In this document: positions 1-9,004 of the stretch, piece after piece
How positions within the stretch are numbered: the first letter of the stretch is position 1
Layout of the letters: the number at the start of each line of letters is the position of its first letter
NCBI GenBank assembly: GCA_014529385.2
Contig: CM043963.1
Coordinates: 63,354,469 to 63,418,468 of the forward strand
Direction of reading: 5' to 3'
Origin: Adiantum capillus-veneris
Lineage: Eukaryota; Streptophyta; Polypodiopsida; Polypodiales; Pteridaceae
Length of the DNA: 64,000 bases
The notes under the pieces: generated by a model
What the model saw: the letters and a program-made list of their open reading frames with translations, nothing else
Told to the model about the DNA's origin: nothing
The model's database searches: none
Program-made: the position numbers and the translations under genes

Positions 1-424
1 CTGGCTGCATCCTTTTGTTACTTCCACTTGTCGGGATTCTCGCGCGCTGCTTTCTTCGCATTCTTCCAATCTTCTTTGGCCAGCCTATTTTGCCTATTCC
101 ACCCATGCTTGATTGTTTTTTGCACTTCGGAACGCTTGTGTTTGCAGTATTCGCGCGTTCGAACCTTCATCAGGTCTTCATTGAAGCGCTGATCCCGTGT
201 TGGAACGGGAAACTCGTCATGAAGTATGATGATGACTGTCTTTTAAATCACTTGGTACTTCACTCCATTTGTTTAGTATGTAGTGTCTAAATAGCTGAGA
301 GCAAAGAGCACGTATGCGCGAGATCACCTTCTTGCCGTCATCATCCATGATGATGCCGCCACTGAAGTCGACGGATTAAGGCAAGCCCTCTGGCCGGTGA
401 CGCGTGAACCTGGGTGTCCTGGCA
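1..424 (-). mobile_element. Distal fragment of CACTA element B, left of the nested insertion
   Basis: This is the continuation of element B (8236-15651) on the other side of inserted element A. Read on the - strand from 424 to 1 it aligns closely with 6805-7215 of element A, which is the 3' half of the second CACTA gene. Removing 425-8232 and one GCA copy joins this piece to 8236 in the same order as the uninterrupted sequence near 6800-6830 of A. The element continues past base 1, so its 3' terminus and outer target duplication are not visible. The apparent + strand reading frame at 15-290 is an antisense shadow. Confidence 0.9.
1..424 (-). pseudogene. 3' part of second CACTA gene of element B (TNPA/Transposase_24-like)
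   Basis: The - strand encodes the same protein segment as 6810-7215 of element A. It includes the stretch around LCSQLFRHYILNKWSEVP and a following basic, Lys/Arg-rich segment (CKHKR...). Second-gene products of plant CACTA elements are DNA-binding accessory proteins that recognise the subterminal repeats. That role is inferred from family and position, not from a catalytic motif. The reading frame shifts after SEVPSDLK at the same place as in A. It is separated from its 5' part (8236-8720) by 7.8 kb of inserted DNA and is therefore broken. Confidence 0.7.
422..424. repeat. Left target-site duplication of CACTA element A (GCA)
   Basis: GCA immediately precedes the CACTA terminus at 425 and is matched by GCA at 8233-8235. 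Three-base duplications are the signature of CACTA insertion. Confidence 0.9.
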
Positions 425-436
425 CACTACAAGAGG
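425..436 (+). repeat. Left terminal inverted repeat of CACTA element A
   Basis: CACTACAAGAGG is the exact reverse complement of 8221-8232. The CACTA start is diagnostic of the superfamily. Confidence 0.95.
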
Positions 437-446
437 CTATTCATAT

Positions 447-557
447 TAGCGACGCTCACACAACGACGCTCAAAAAAAATATTCCCTGCGTCGCTATGAG
501 CGTCGCAAATTTACAAGTAAATTTGCGACTAAATTTGCGACGCTCATAGTGACGCCG
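447..557. repeat. 5' subterminal repeats and hairpin of element A
   Basis: Several GCGTCGCTA / TAGCGACGC-type units occur in both orientations. The stretch 487-557 is a long inverted repeat centred near the TTTACAAGTAAA palindrome. By analogy with En/Spm these are likely binding sites for the element's own second-gene protein (inference). Confidence 0.75.
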
Positions 558-639
558 GCTGGGCTAAAAAAATAACAGAGAGCGCTAAAAAACTCAGATC
601 TCATATTTGAGTTTTTCGGCGCCCTCAAGCAAGGAGCAA

Positions 640-764
640 GTAACGCTCTCCCTCTCTCTCTCTCTCTTTCTTCTCCACACACACACACACACACACACGA
701 GGAGAGGAAGGAGAGCCAGGTATACTCCTTCCCTCTCCTCACTCTCATGTTCCCTTCCCCTCTT

Positions 765-823
<59 letters not shown>

Positions 824-828
824 ATGTT

Positions 829-866
<38 letters not shown>

Positions 867-1092
867 TACAAACATAAACAAAAACGCACACACACATACA
901 TAAACAAAGAATGCACACACACATTGAGAGAGGAAAAGAGAGAGAGAGCGTGCATAAACAAAAAACGCACACATTGAGAGAGGAAAAGAGAGAGAGAACA
1001 TGCATAAACAAAAAACGCACACATTGAGAGAGGAAAAGAGAGATAAAACATGCATAAACAAAAAAACGCACACACATTGAGAGAGAAAGAGA
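640..1092. repeat. Compound CT/CA/GA microsatellites and short tandem repeat
   Basis: Runs of CT, CA and GA are followed by about four imperfect units of roughly 60 bp, each combining CATAAACAAA, an ACGCACACA stretch and an ATTGAGAGAGGAAA block. Several long open frames on both strands here are purely low-complexity (Ser/Leu, Cys/Val, Arg/Glu runs) and are not genes. The matching segment of element B is at 15010-15420 on the opposite strand. Confidence 0.9.
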
Positions 1093-1109
1093 GAGAAGCT
1101 AATTTAACG

Positions 1110-1456
1110 TCGTAGAAAACTAATTAAAATTAAAAGACCTAAAGATCTAGCCGACGAGGAGTTGAACTCAAGACCTATTATTCAAGAGGGAAATGGCATA
1201 ACCAATCTATCATACTTGGCATGGGTGATAGAAAGGTTATACCATTTATCTCTTTTTATTGGCACACACATCCACACACGCGCACACACACAAGAAGAAG
1301 AGAGTTATAACGTTGTAGGAAACTATCCTAAAAGACGTTAAAGATTAGGTTAGATGTAGACTTACGTTAAATTAGATTTAGGTTTATTTTTAGTTCGATT
1401 TACGTTTATTTACGCTAGATTTAGATTTACGTTATATTAGATTAGATTTAGGTCTC
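1110..1456. other. Non-coding 5' region of element A
   Basis: This AT-rich DNA has repeated TTAGATTTA/TTTACGTTA-type motifs and is homologous, inverted, to parts of 13700-14800 of element B. No coding sequence was recognised. Confidence 0.6.
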
Positions 1457-1815
1457 CATAGACTGCGATGCCTGCATGAAGCGGGTGAAGAAAGCCCTCA
1501 ATGGAATATAGGGTATTGCTGCCTTCACTCATGGTGGGCTCCGTCGATCCAAAAGTAATGGTGAAATGTCTTCAGAAGATAGGGAAGAAGGTGGATCTTC
1601 AGGGCGGCAAGAGTCACTACATCCTAGACAATGACCATCTAGACAACCTCTAGTCATTCAACAGCAACTTCAAAGTTAGTAACAAGAGCAAGAACGGTCC
1701 AAAGGGCCAATTGCTGTCATCAGATGTGGATGGAGATGAGGAAGCATCACTGCCGGAAGTTAACTCTCACATCTTTAGTGATGAGAATGCCAACTCTTGC
1801 CGAGTTATGTGAAAA
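1457..1815 (+). pseudogene. Captured heavy-metal-associated (HMA/HIPP-like) gene fragment
   Basis: The + strand encodes, across two frames, a typical HMA domain. The first block reads IDCDACMKRVKKALNGI with the metal-binding CxxC pair. After a stop and frame change comes VDPKVMVKCLQKIGKKVDLQ, which fits the second half of the domain. A further Ser/Asn/Asp-rich tail extends to about 1810. Plant heavy-metal-associated isoprenylated proteins bind metal ions through this fold. The fragment begins at the core of the domain, as if an exon was picked up. It lies between repeat-rich stretches of the CACTA 5' region and is absent from the equivalent part of element B. I infer transduplication by the transposon. 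With an in-frame stop, a frameshift and no start, it cannot encode a functional metallochaperone. Confidence 0.75.
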
Positions 1816-2474
1816 ATTATGTGTTAAATCAGTTTTAAGGTTCTTATAATCCCTATTAGTTTAGTTCTTTGTTTTTAATATAACATAATTTACGTTAGAT
1901 TTAGATTTATGTTATATTAGATTAGACTTAGGTTTATTTAGGTTTACCCACACACACACAAGAAGAAGAGAGTTTTAACGTCGTAGGAAACTATACCAAA
2001 AGACGTTAAAGATTAGGTTAGATGTAGACTTACGTTAAATTAGATTTAGGTTTATTTTTAGTTAGATTTACGTTTATTTAGATTTACGCTTATTTACGTT
2101 AGATCGAGTCCACGCAAGAATTACTTACGATTTAGGGTTTAGAGTTAGACGAACAGTGAAAAGATCTACTGTGAAAGATGTTAAGATGCTGTGAAGTGCT
2201 ACAGCTAGAGAAGAGGCAAAGGGGTTTTGTCCACTACATGCAGTATCATGTAGACGTGGGTCTGTAGATTTTTTGTACCCACAAATATAGGTATTGACCA
2301 ATAAAGACGAGATTATAACCCGGTGGTTCTGATCTCCGTGCACCTCTAGACCGAGGTGTGCGGGGATTGGACATGACTAGAGAATGTGAGCTAGAGAGAG
2401 AGAGAGAGAGAAGACGAAGAATTCCAATAGAATATTAAATTTGTTGTCGAGGTTATAAGATTTTTATCCTCATT
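1816..2474. other. Non-coding leader of the element A transposase gene
   Basis: AT-rich motifs, a CA run near 1950 and a GA run near 2390-2411. The 2130-2470 part is well conserved with 12720-13070 of element B and probably holds the transposase promoter or 5' UTR. No clear core promoter was identified. Confidence 0.5.
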
Positions 2475-5400
2475 ATGAGTAGTGACGAGGATGTGGGACC
2501 GTCCAACCGAAACACCTATCTCTCAACAAGGGTCTTATGTCCTTGTAATCAATGCAAGCATGCTGTGCGACGGACAAGACGTGTTTCTTTGCAGCACGTT
2601 CGCGAATTTGGCGAGTTCGATCCATCTATTATAGATCGAGTTGTTGCCACTTATAACTCGTCGGACTCTGACGCTGGCCAACAAGCAGCAATCTTGCAAC
2701 CCAATAGACGTGTTCGCAGGCGCTTTGGTCAAGCAGCATATGTGAGGCCACAAGATGTACCTCTGACAGCTCGGGGGATGATCATGCAGAGCACATTCCC
2801 AACGAGGCAATGTTTGAGCCCGAGATTGATGAAATGATCGAGACGATCATGGATTCAGAAAGGCTTATCTATGATGATATGAAAAGTGAAGCCGATACGT
2901 CATTGTATAATGGAGCACGTATGTCTAGATTGAAAGCACTCCTGGTTCTTCTCAACATGCAGGCAAAGTTTGGATGGAGTGACACTAGCGTCACAGCGCT
3001 TTTCAGGTGATCTATTACAATTAGTTTACTTTAATAAAACTCTAAATGTATAATGATCTGATAGATTTTCACACGACTGTATCGTATTTTTATGTTGTGT
3101 AGATTGCTTAAAGAGCACATACTACCAGCTGACAATGTGATGCCAGATTCCCGAGATGAAGCAAAAAAAAATTTTCGAAACTTGGGGATGGATTACAATT
3201 CTATCCACGCTTGTCCTAATGGCTGCATTCTTTTCAGAGGGGAATACATAGACATGGAGAAGTGTCTGAAATGTGATTCCGAAAGATATCGAGTAGATCT
3301 CCACGGGACAAAAATTCCACAAAAGGTTTTGCGACATTTTCCTCTGCTTCCTCGCATCAAGCATTTCTTCGAATGTAAGTCTATGGCCGCCCTAGCATCA
3401 TGGTATGAGGAGAATAAATCTTCGGATCCGGGTGTGCTACGAATTCCTGCAGATTGCGCATCCTGGAAACATATAGATGGAACATGGTCGGATTTTGCCA
3501 GGGAAGCTCGAAATTTGCGCTTAGGCCTGGCTATGGATGGCGTAAATCCATTTGGTCAAAGATCAACATCTTACAATGTATGGCCCGTTGTCATCGTCAA
3601 CTACAACATTCCCCCGTGGTTGACTACGAAGAAGGGGCACCTATGGCTAAGCTTGATTGTGCCAGGGCGATATAAAGTGGAGAATATGGATATGTATCTT
3701 CGTCCACTATTGGAAGAGCTACAACAATTGTGGATTGGCATAGAGGTGGTGGATATGAGCCGACACACAGGACGACGGAATGCTTTGATCAGAGGCATTC
3801 TCATGTGGACCATGCATGACTATCCCGGGCTAACAGAATGCTCAGGTGATCTATTGACACTTCTCACTCAGACACTGTAAATCTTGTTTTTTCCCATAGT
3901 TGATCTATTATCATGTGTATACATGCAGGGCTGCAAACAAGCGGATACAGAGCATGTGTCACATGTGGACCTAGACTGAATGCACGTAGGGTGCCCTCAC
4001 TGAAGAAGCAAATCTACGAAGGTCATCAAGCGTATCTTCCAAAGAATCATGTGTTACGCGACGGCTTTTTGGGAAGAGAGCCACCAAGGATGTCTGCACA
4101 AGCATGTTTAGAGCAGAAGGAGATGTGAGATGACGGATTGCCTCCAGGGATGAAGAGACTCATGATCAATCACTTGCTCGATCCAATGCACATATTCAAG
4201 AATGTGGGTAATCTACTATGGGACCATCTGACCGGCAAGAAAGATACTTTGGGAGCCAGAGTTGACCTTAGAAATGTGGATCGTATGGAGCAATATTGTC
4301 CGCAAACAGCGTCTGATGGATCGATAAAACTCCCTAAAGCACCATGGATTTTCACAGGAGCCCAAGAACGCAAAGTAAAAGAGACCATTCGATCTTTGCG
4401 GACCCCCACTGGCGTAATGCACTCGCTCCGAACGTGTTTTACTAAAGAAGGAAAGCTTACCGGTTTGAAGTCACACGATTGGCATAAAATGTGTCAGGTA
4501 CGTTCATAGTGGACTTTAATATCATTGCATAAAATGTGGACTTTAATATCATTGCTGCACATACTTTACAGTTTATTTTACCGGTTGCCATTGAGGGATG
4601 TTTGTCTCTCGACATCCGTAACACAATCTACAAACTTGCAAAGGTGGTGCAATGGATCTCACAAAAGGATATCAACGTAGACTCCATACCATTCACCACC
4701 AAACTAAATGCTGCGGAGCTTGTATGCATGTTTGAGAAACATTTTCCTACTACCATGCTAACCATTCAGGTGCATCTTCTTCTTCACATAGTTGATGAGG
4801 TGGAAATAGCTAGCACAGTTCATTCCAGATGGATGTTCTTCTTAGAACGTTTCATGAAAACGCTTAAGGGATATGTGCGTCAAAAGGCACCTCCGGAGGG
4901 TAGCATGGCAGAAGGTTGGTTGGTATCAGAGCCCCTAGTGTACATTGGAGAGTAGCTAGACGTATTTGATAAAGCTCGGGACACGCTATGGCGAACCATA
5001 GATGATGAGCGCATATCTGGGATTGTCATGTGCAATCTCGGTGTTGAGAAGAAGATGACGGAAGATCTAGAGGCTAAAATCAACCGATTTTGCATGCTTC
5101 ACAATCTAGTGATGCAAAAGTGGATTTCACAATATGAGGATGCAAAGCAAGAGCGACAAAGGGCACGAATCGAGTGGAGACGGGGAAGACGATCACCGAT
5201 GCACTATCCGACGGTTCTGGAGAGCCTACCAACATTCATGAGCTTAACATGGTTGCACAACCAATTGAAAAGCGCACAACAATGCGGTGACGAAGTGACT
5301 GAGGAAGAGTGGGAGTACTCTTGGGGTTGCGCGACCAAGGTAAGTTTGCAATGTATGACTAGCTAGTGACTTTATTTCTAAACGTTTGAACGGCCACTCA

Positions 5401-6070
5401 TAATCTAGCAGATGTCACTAGCATAAGTCACTAGCAGATTTTGAGTATAAGTCACTAGCAGATTTTGAGGATCGATTACAGAGGTTCGTTGTAGTAGATT
5501 TTGAGGATCGATTACAGAGGATTTTTTGTCGACTTGTTCGACGTGCAATGGTTCAAGATAATCATGGAGGGTCGCAACGCTACTGTGCGTAGAGGAGAGT
5601 CTGGTTTTCTTGAGGTGGATTCTACTACGAAATGGACTGACCTAAGAGACACTTTCGTACTACCCGAGCATTGTGAACAAGTAAGTATGTAAATAGTTAA
5701 CATCCCCCTTTTACAAGTTATGTGCTTGAAAGCTCTCATGTAAGTTATGTGGCTCTGGCAGGTAATATTTCATCCTACAAAGTCTACATCAAACTGGTGG
5801 TACGTCATAGAGGTAGCCCCTCGTAGTGCAAAGACGTATGAAGGCTACCATGTGCCAATCATAATGGCATCAATGGAGGAGATCAGAGAAGATGCTCAAT
5901 CAGAAGCCGCTGCGGTGGTGCCAGACGAGCATCAAGATGCTACTACTCTATATGGGGTGCATGCAGAGGAGCTACAAAATGAAACAGAGGATATGTGTTT
6001 AAATGGAGAGCTCTATATAGATATAGGAAGTTATGTTGAGTTATGCGAGGATGAGAGAGAGATCTCTTAA
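2475..6070 (+). pseudogene. CACTA transposase (Tnp2 / Transposase_21 type), element A copy
   Basis: This is the transposase that would cut and paste CACTA elements. Exons with GT-AG junctions can be traced at about 2475-3006, 3103-3845, 3929-4497, 4572-5339, ~5470-5690 and ~5762-6070. Exon 1 gives a Cys-containing N-terminal segment (CPCNQCKHAV) like the transposase-associated domain. Exons 2-3 give the Tnp2 core, including RNLRLGLAMDGVNPFG and NYNIPPWLTTKKGHL. Exon 4 gives a DUF4218-like block (SRWMFFLERFMKTLKGYVRQ), and the 3' exons give a DUF4216-like block ending in NWWYVIEVAPR. The start is the ATG shared with the element B copy. Lesions are a frameshift at about 2755-2775, TGA at 4126-4128, a 36-bp deletion near 4150 relative to B, and TAG at 4953-4955. 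It is inactive as it stands. Confidence 0.9.
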
Positions 6071-6342
6071 AGCCACAAATATTATATTTGAACAATTTTG
6101 CTCCGTGTTGTAAAAGCTCTGGCTCTCTAAGTACCTTCCATGGTGTATAACGCTCTTTTCTACTCGCGCTCACATCTTTTGATTGAAAATTCTGAGTTTT
6201 CGACTTGCCTCTTCTATCACTCAATTCATTGCGTCATTGTATTTATATGCGTCATTACGTCATTGTATTTAATGGTCTTTGCGTCATTGTCTACTCTATT
6301 CATTCAATATTAAGTTTAAATATTCGTGTGTTTAATGCAGGT

Positions 6343-7659
6343 ATGGATGATGAAGAGTTTCTTTCTTTTTTGTCACCACAGCAGAGACAGTGGTACGTGG
6401 AGCGTCATCGCGCGTTCTTACTCCATCCGCATCTCCCTCTCTTTTGGAGCATTCGGCGCGCTCCGAAACTTCGGCGTCGACGAGACGAGCTTCACACTCG
6501 TCTAGACACCGGCGCTCTAGTGGTGGCAGTGGCGGTTGTTGTGGGGATTCCGCAGCCGATGCCTCCACACCGCCTCGTGTTCGACGAGGCTCTTTACCCT
6601 CCCCTTCTTTGCGCGCCCCCACACCAGCCACAGCATCGCCATCTACGCCAGGTTTTGCGCGGCTGACTGTTCCTAGCAGCTACACACCTCTACCTACTCC
6701 GCCAGGAGCCACCCCACTCGACACTTCTTGCTTCGGGGCCTAGACGCCGGTGGAGACACCTGACGTCCGTACCCCCATCGACACGCCGCTAGAGACCCCT
6801 GTCGGGACACCCAGGTTCACGCGTCACCGGCCAAAGGGCTTGCCTTACTCCGTCGACTTCAACGGCGGCATCATCATGGATGCTGACGGCAATAAGGTGA
6901 TCTCGCGCATGCGTGGTCTTTGCTCTCAGCTGTTTAGACACTACATACTAAACAAATGGAGTGAAGTACCAAGTGATTTAAAAAACAGTCATCAGCATAC
7001 TTCATGATGAGTTTCCCGTTCCAACACGGGATCAGCGCTTCAATGAAGACCTGATGAAGATTCGAATGCGCGAATACTGCAAACACAAGCGTTCCGAAGT
7101 GCAAAAAGCAATCAAGCATGGGTGGAACAGGCCAGATTGGATGGCCCAAGAAGATTGGAAGAATGCGAAGAAAGCAGTGCGCGAGAATCCCGGCAAGTGG
7201 AAGCAACAAAAGGATGCAGCCAGAGCGCGAGTAGAGGCAGGGAGCTAGCACCACTTGGGGAGCGGTGGATGGGCATCATTTGAGGCCGATTTTGTAAGTG
7301 TTTTCGCATTGCTCTTTATGTTCGATAGTTTAGGGTTTATGAGTTTTTTAATTCTAACATAATGAAATCTTTGTATGTTTTGACAGTGGTCGATGACAGG
7401 ACGTGATCCCACACCGTACGAGCGCGAGTATGTAGGAAGGAAGGGCTTAAACGCCCTGATGAACATTCTCAGTTCTCGCGGCGGCATGGTTAGTATTAGG
7501 GTTTACTCTTTTCTTTTTTTTGTATTGTTTTATAAATGTCGTTATATGTTTATACTTACTGAAAGTTGTCTTATTGTCTTTTTTTGCAAAATCCGACAGA
7601 TACGCCGCTTGCACGCGATGAGACGTCTGACTAGACGATGTCAGTTTAGCCGTAGCTAG
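6343..7659 (+). pseudogene. Second CACTA gene (TNPA/Transposase_24-like DNA-binding protein), element A copy
   Basis: The start is the ATG at 6343 (MDDEEFLSFLSPQQRQWYVE), just after a TGCAG acceptor-like site. A Ser/Pro/Thr-rich linker follows, then a segment with SQLFRHYILNKWSEVP and a basic stretch (7054-7245). Short exons after GTAAGT (7275) and ACAG (7386) include TGRDPTPYEREYVGRKG and end near 7659. Layout and composition match the accessory protein encoded downstream of CACTA transposases, which binds subterminal repeats. Lesions include a 16-bp deletion near 6405 relative to element B (between CATCGC direct repeats), TAG at 6741-6743, a frame offset after SEVPSDLK near 6980 that element B shares, and TAG at 7246-7248. 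The family assignment is by pattern, without a search. Confidence 0.75.
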
Positions 7660-7984
7660 ATAGCATTAGTTTAGGGTTTCTCATAGCTTATGTATCATGA
7701 GACGGATTTTATACGTCTTTTTGAACCATGTATATTATTACATTTGTCACCGCAGTTCATTTTGCCAATCAATTCTTTATGCCTATGATGTTGTACAATT
7801 GTCATTATTACATTTGCCAATCAATTCATTTTGCCTATGATGTGTACAATTGTCAATTTTACGCTTGTCAATTTTGCAAAGAATGCGTCTTGTGGGTGAC
7901 TATTTTGGGTCTATTATCTACCCTTGCACTTCTTTTAAAAAGTGAATCAAGTACAATATGGTTGATGGGTGGCAGGGCATTCAA
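7660..7984. other. 3' untranslated/non-coding DNA of element A
   Basis: T-rich DNA with imperfectly repeated TTTGCCAATCAATTC and GTACAATTGTCA motifs around 7760-7870. No gene was seen. Confidence 0.5.
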
Positions 7985-8167
7985 TGCGTCGCTATTTATG
8001 GCTCTGTAGCGTCGCTATGAGCGTCGCTATAGACTTCTGTGTAAACGTCGCTATAATCGTCGCTATGAGTGTCGCTATGAGCGTCTCTATATAGCGATGC
8101 TTATAGCGACGCATATAGCGACGCTCTCGTAGCGACGCTATTAGCGACGGTTTTAGCGACGCCGGGG
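7985..8167. repeat. 3' subterminal repeat array of element A
   Basis: About fifteen copies of GCGTCGCTA or its complement TAGCGACGC, some with one mismatch, lie in two opposed blocks that meet near 8092. The same motif occurs at the 5' end (447-557). This is the expected binding-site array for CACTA transposition proteins (inference by analogy). Confidence 0.85.
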
Positions 8168-8220
8168 GTTATAAAAACCCAGTGTATTTCCGTCGCTAAC
8201 AGCATCACAAGAGCACACAA

Positions 8221-8232
8221 CCTCTTGTAGTG
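8221..8232 (-). repeat. Right terminal inverted repeat of CACTA element A
   Basis: CCTCTTGTAGTG, a perfect 12-bp match to the left end in reverse complement. Confidence 0.95.
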
Positions 8233-8235
8233 GCA
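8233..8235. repeat. Right target-site duplication of CACTA element A (GCA)
   Basis: Matches GCA at 422-424. Confidence 0.9.
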
Positions 8236-8720
8236 GGGGTCTCTAGCGGCGTGTCGATGGTGGTACGGACGTTAGTTGTCTCCACCGGAGTCTGGGCCCC
8301 GAAGCGAGGAGTGTCGAGTGGGGTGGCTCCTGGCGGAGTAGGTAGTGGTGTGTAGCTACTAGGAACAGTCAGCCGCGCAAAACCTGGCGTAGATGGAGAT
8401 GTTGTGGCTGGTGTGGGGACGGGCAAAGAAGGGGAGGGTAAAGAGCCTTGTCGAACACGAGGTGGTGTGGAGGCATCCGCGACGGAATCCCCACAACAAC
8501 CACCACCACCACCGCCACCGCCACCAGTAGAGCGCCGGTGCCTAGACGAGTGTGAAGATAGTCTCGTCGACACCGAAGCTTCGGAGCGCGCCGAATGCTC
8601 CGAAAGAGAGAGAGATGCGGATGGAGTAGGAACGCGCGATGATGCGCCAGAGCGATGACGCTCTACGTACCACTGTCTCTGCTGCAGTGACAAAGAAGAA
8701 AGAAACTCCTGATCATCCAT
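8236..8720 (-). pseudogene. 5' exon of second CACTA gene of element B, disrupted by element A
   Basis: The start is the ATG at 8720 (MDDQEFLSSLSLQQRQWYVE). The product runs into a Ser/Pro/Thr-rich region with a nine-residue Gly run and reads open to the element A insertion. It retains the 16 bp deleted in element A near 6405, so this copy shows the ancestral frame: ERHRSGASSRVPTPSAS. The coding sequence continues on the far side of element A at 424 to 1. Confidence 0.8.
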
Positions 8721-9004
8721 ACCTGCATTAAACACAGGAATATTTAAACTTAATATTGAATGAATGGAGTAGACCATTAAATACAATGACGCAATGACTC
8801 ATATAAATACAATGACGCAATGACTCATATAAATACAATGACGCAATGACTTGAGTGATAGAAGAGGCAAGTCGATAACTCAGAATTTTCCATCAAAAGA
8901 TGTGAGCGCAAGTAGAAAAGAGCGTTATACAACATGGAAGGTACTTAGAGAGCCAGTGTTTTTACAACACAGAGCAAAATTGTTCAAATACAATATTTGT
9001 GGCT

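Larger units (their letters stand above)
425..8232 (+). mobile_element. CACTA (En/Spm) DNA transposon, element A, complete but defective
   Basis: The element is 7.8 kb long and bounded by perfect 12-bp inverted repeats CACTACAAGAGG (425-436, and reversed at 8221-8232), with a GCA duplication on both sides. Many copies of a TAGCGACGC-type motif lie just inside both ends, as in the subterminal regions of En/Spm elements. From left to right it holds a subterminal hairpin, CT/GT/GA microsatellites, a captured HMA gene fragment, a Tnp2-type transposase gene (2475-6070), a second gene (6343-7659) and the right subterminal array. Both genes carry stops, frameshifts and small deletions, so the copy is non-autonomous. 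Its ends are intact, so it could in principle be mobilised in trans. It lies in opposite orientation inside the second gene of element B. Confidence 0.95.

Noticed and set aside
15..290. Hydrophobic 91-codon frame at the window start
   Set aside because: It is the antisense shadow of the second CACTA gene; the same shadow appears at 6934-7254.
494..1077. Long open frames over the left microsatellite block, on both strands
   Set aside because: They consist of Ser/Leu, Cys/Val and Arg/Glu runs from CT, GT and GA repeats, and several frames are open at once. This is low complexity, not a gene.
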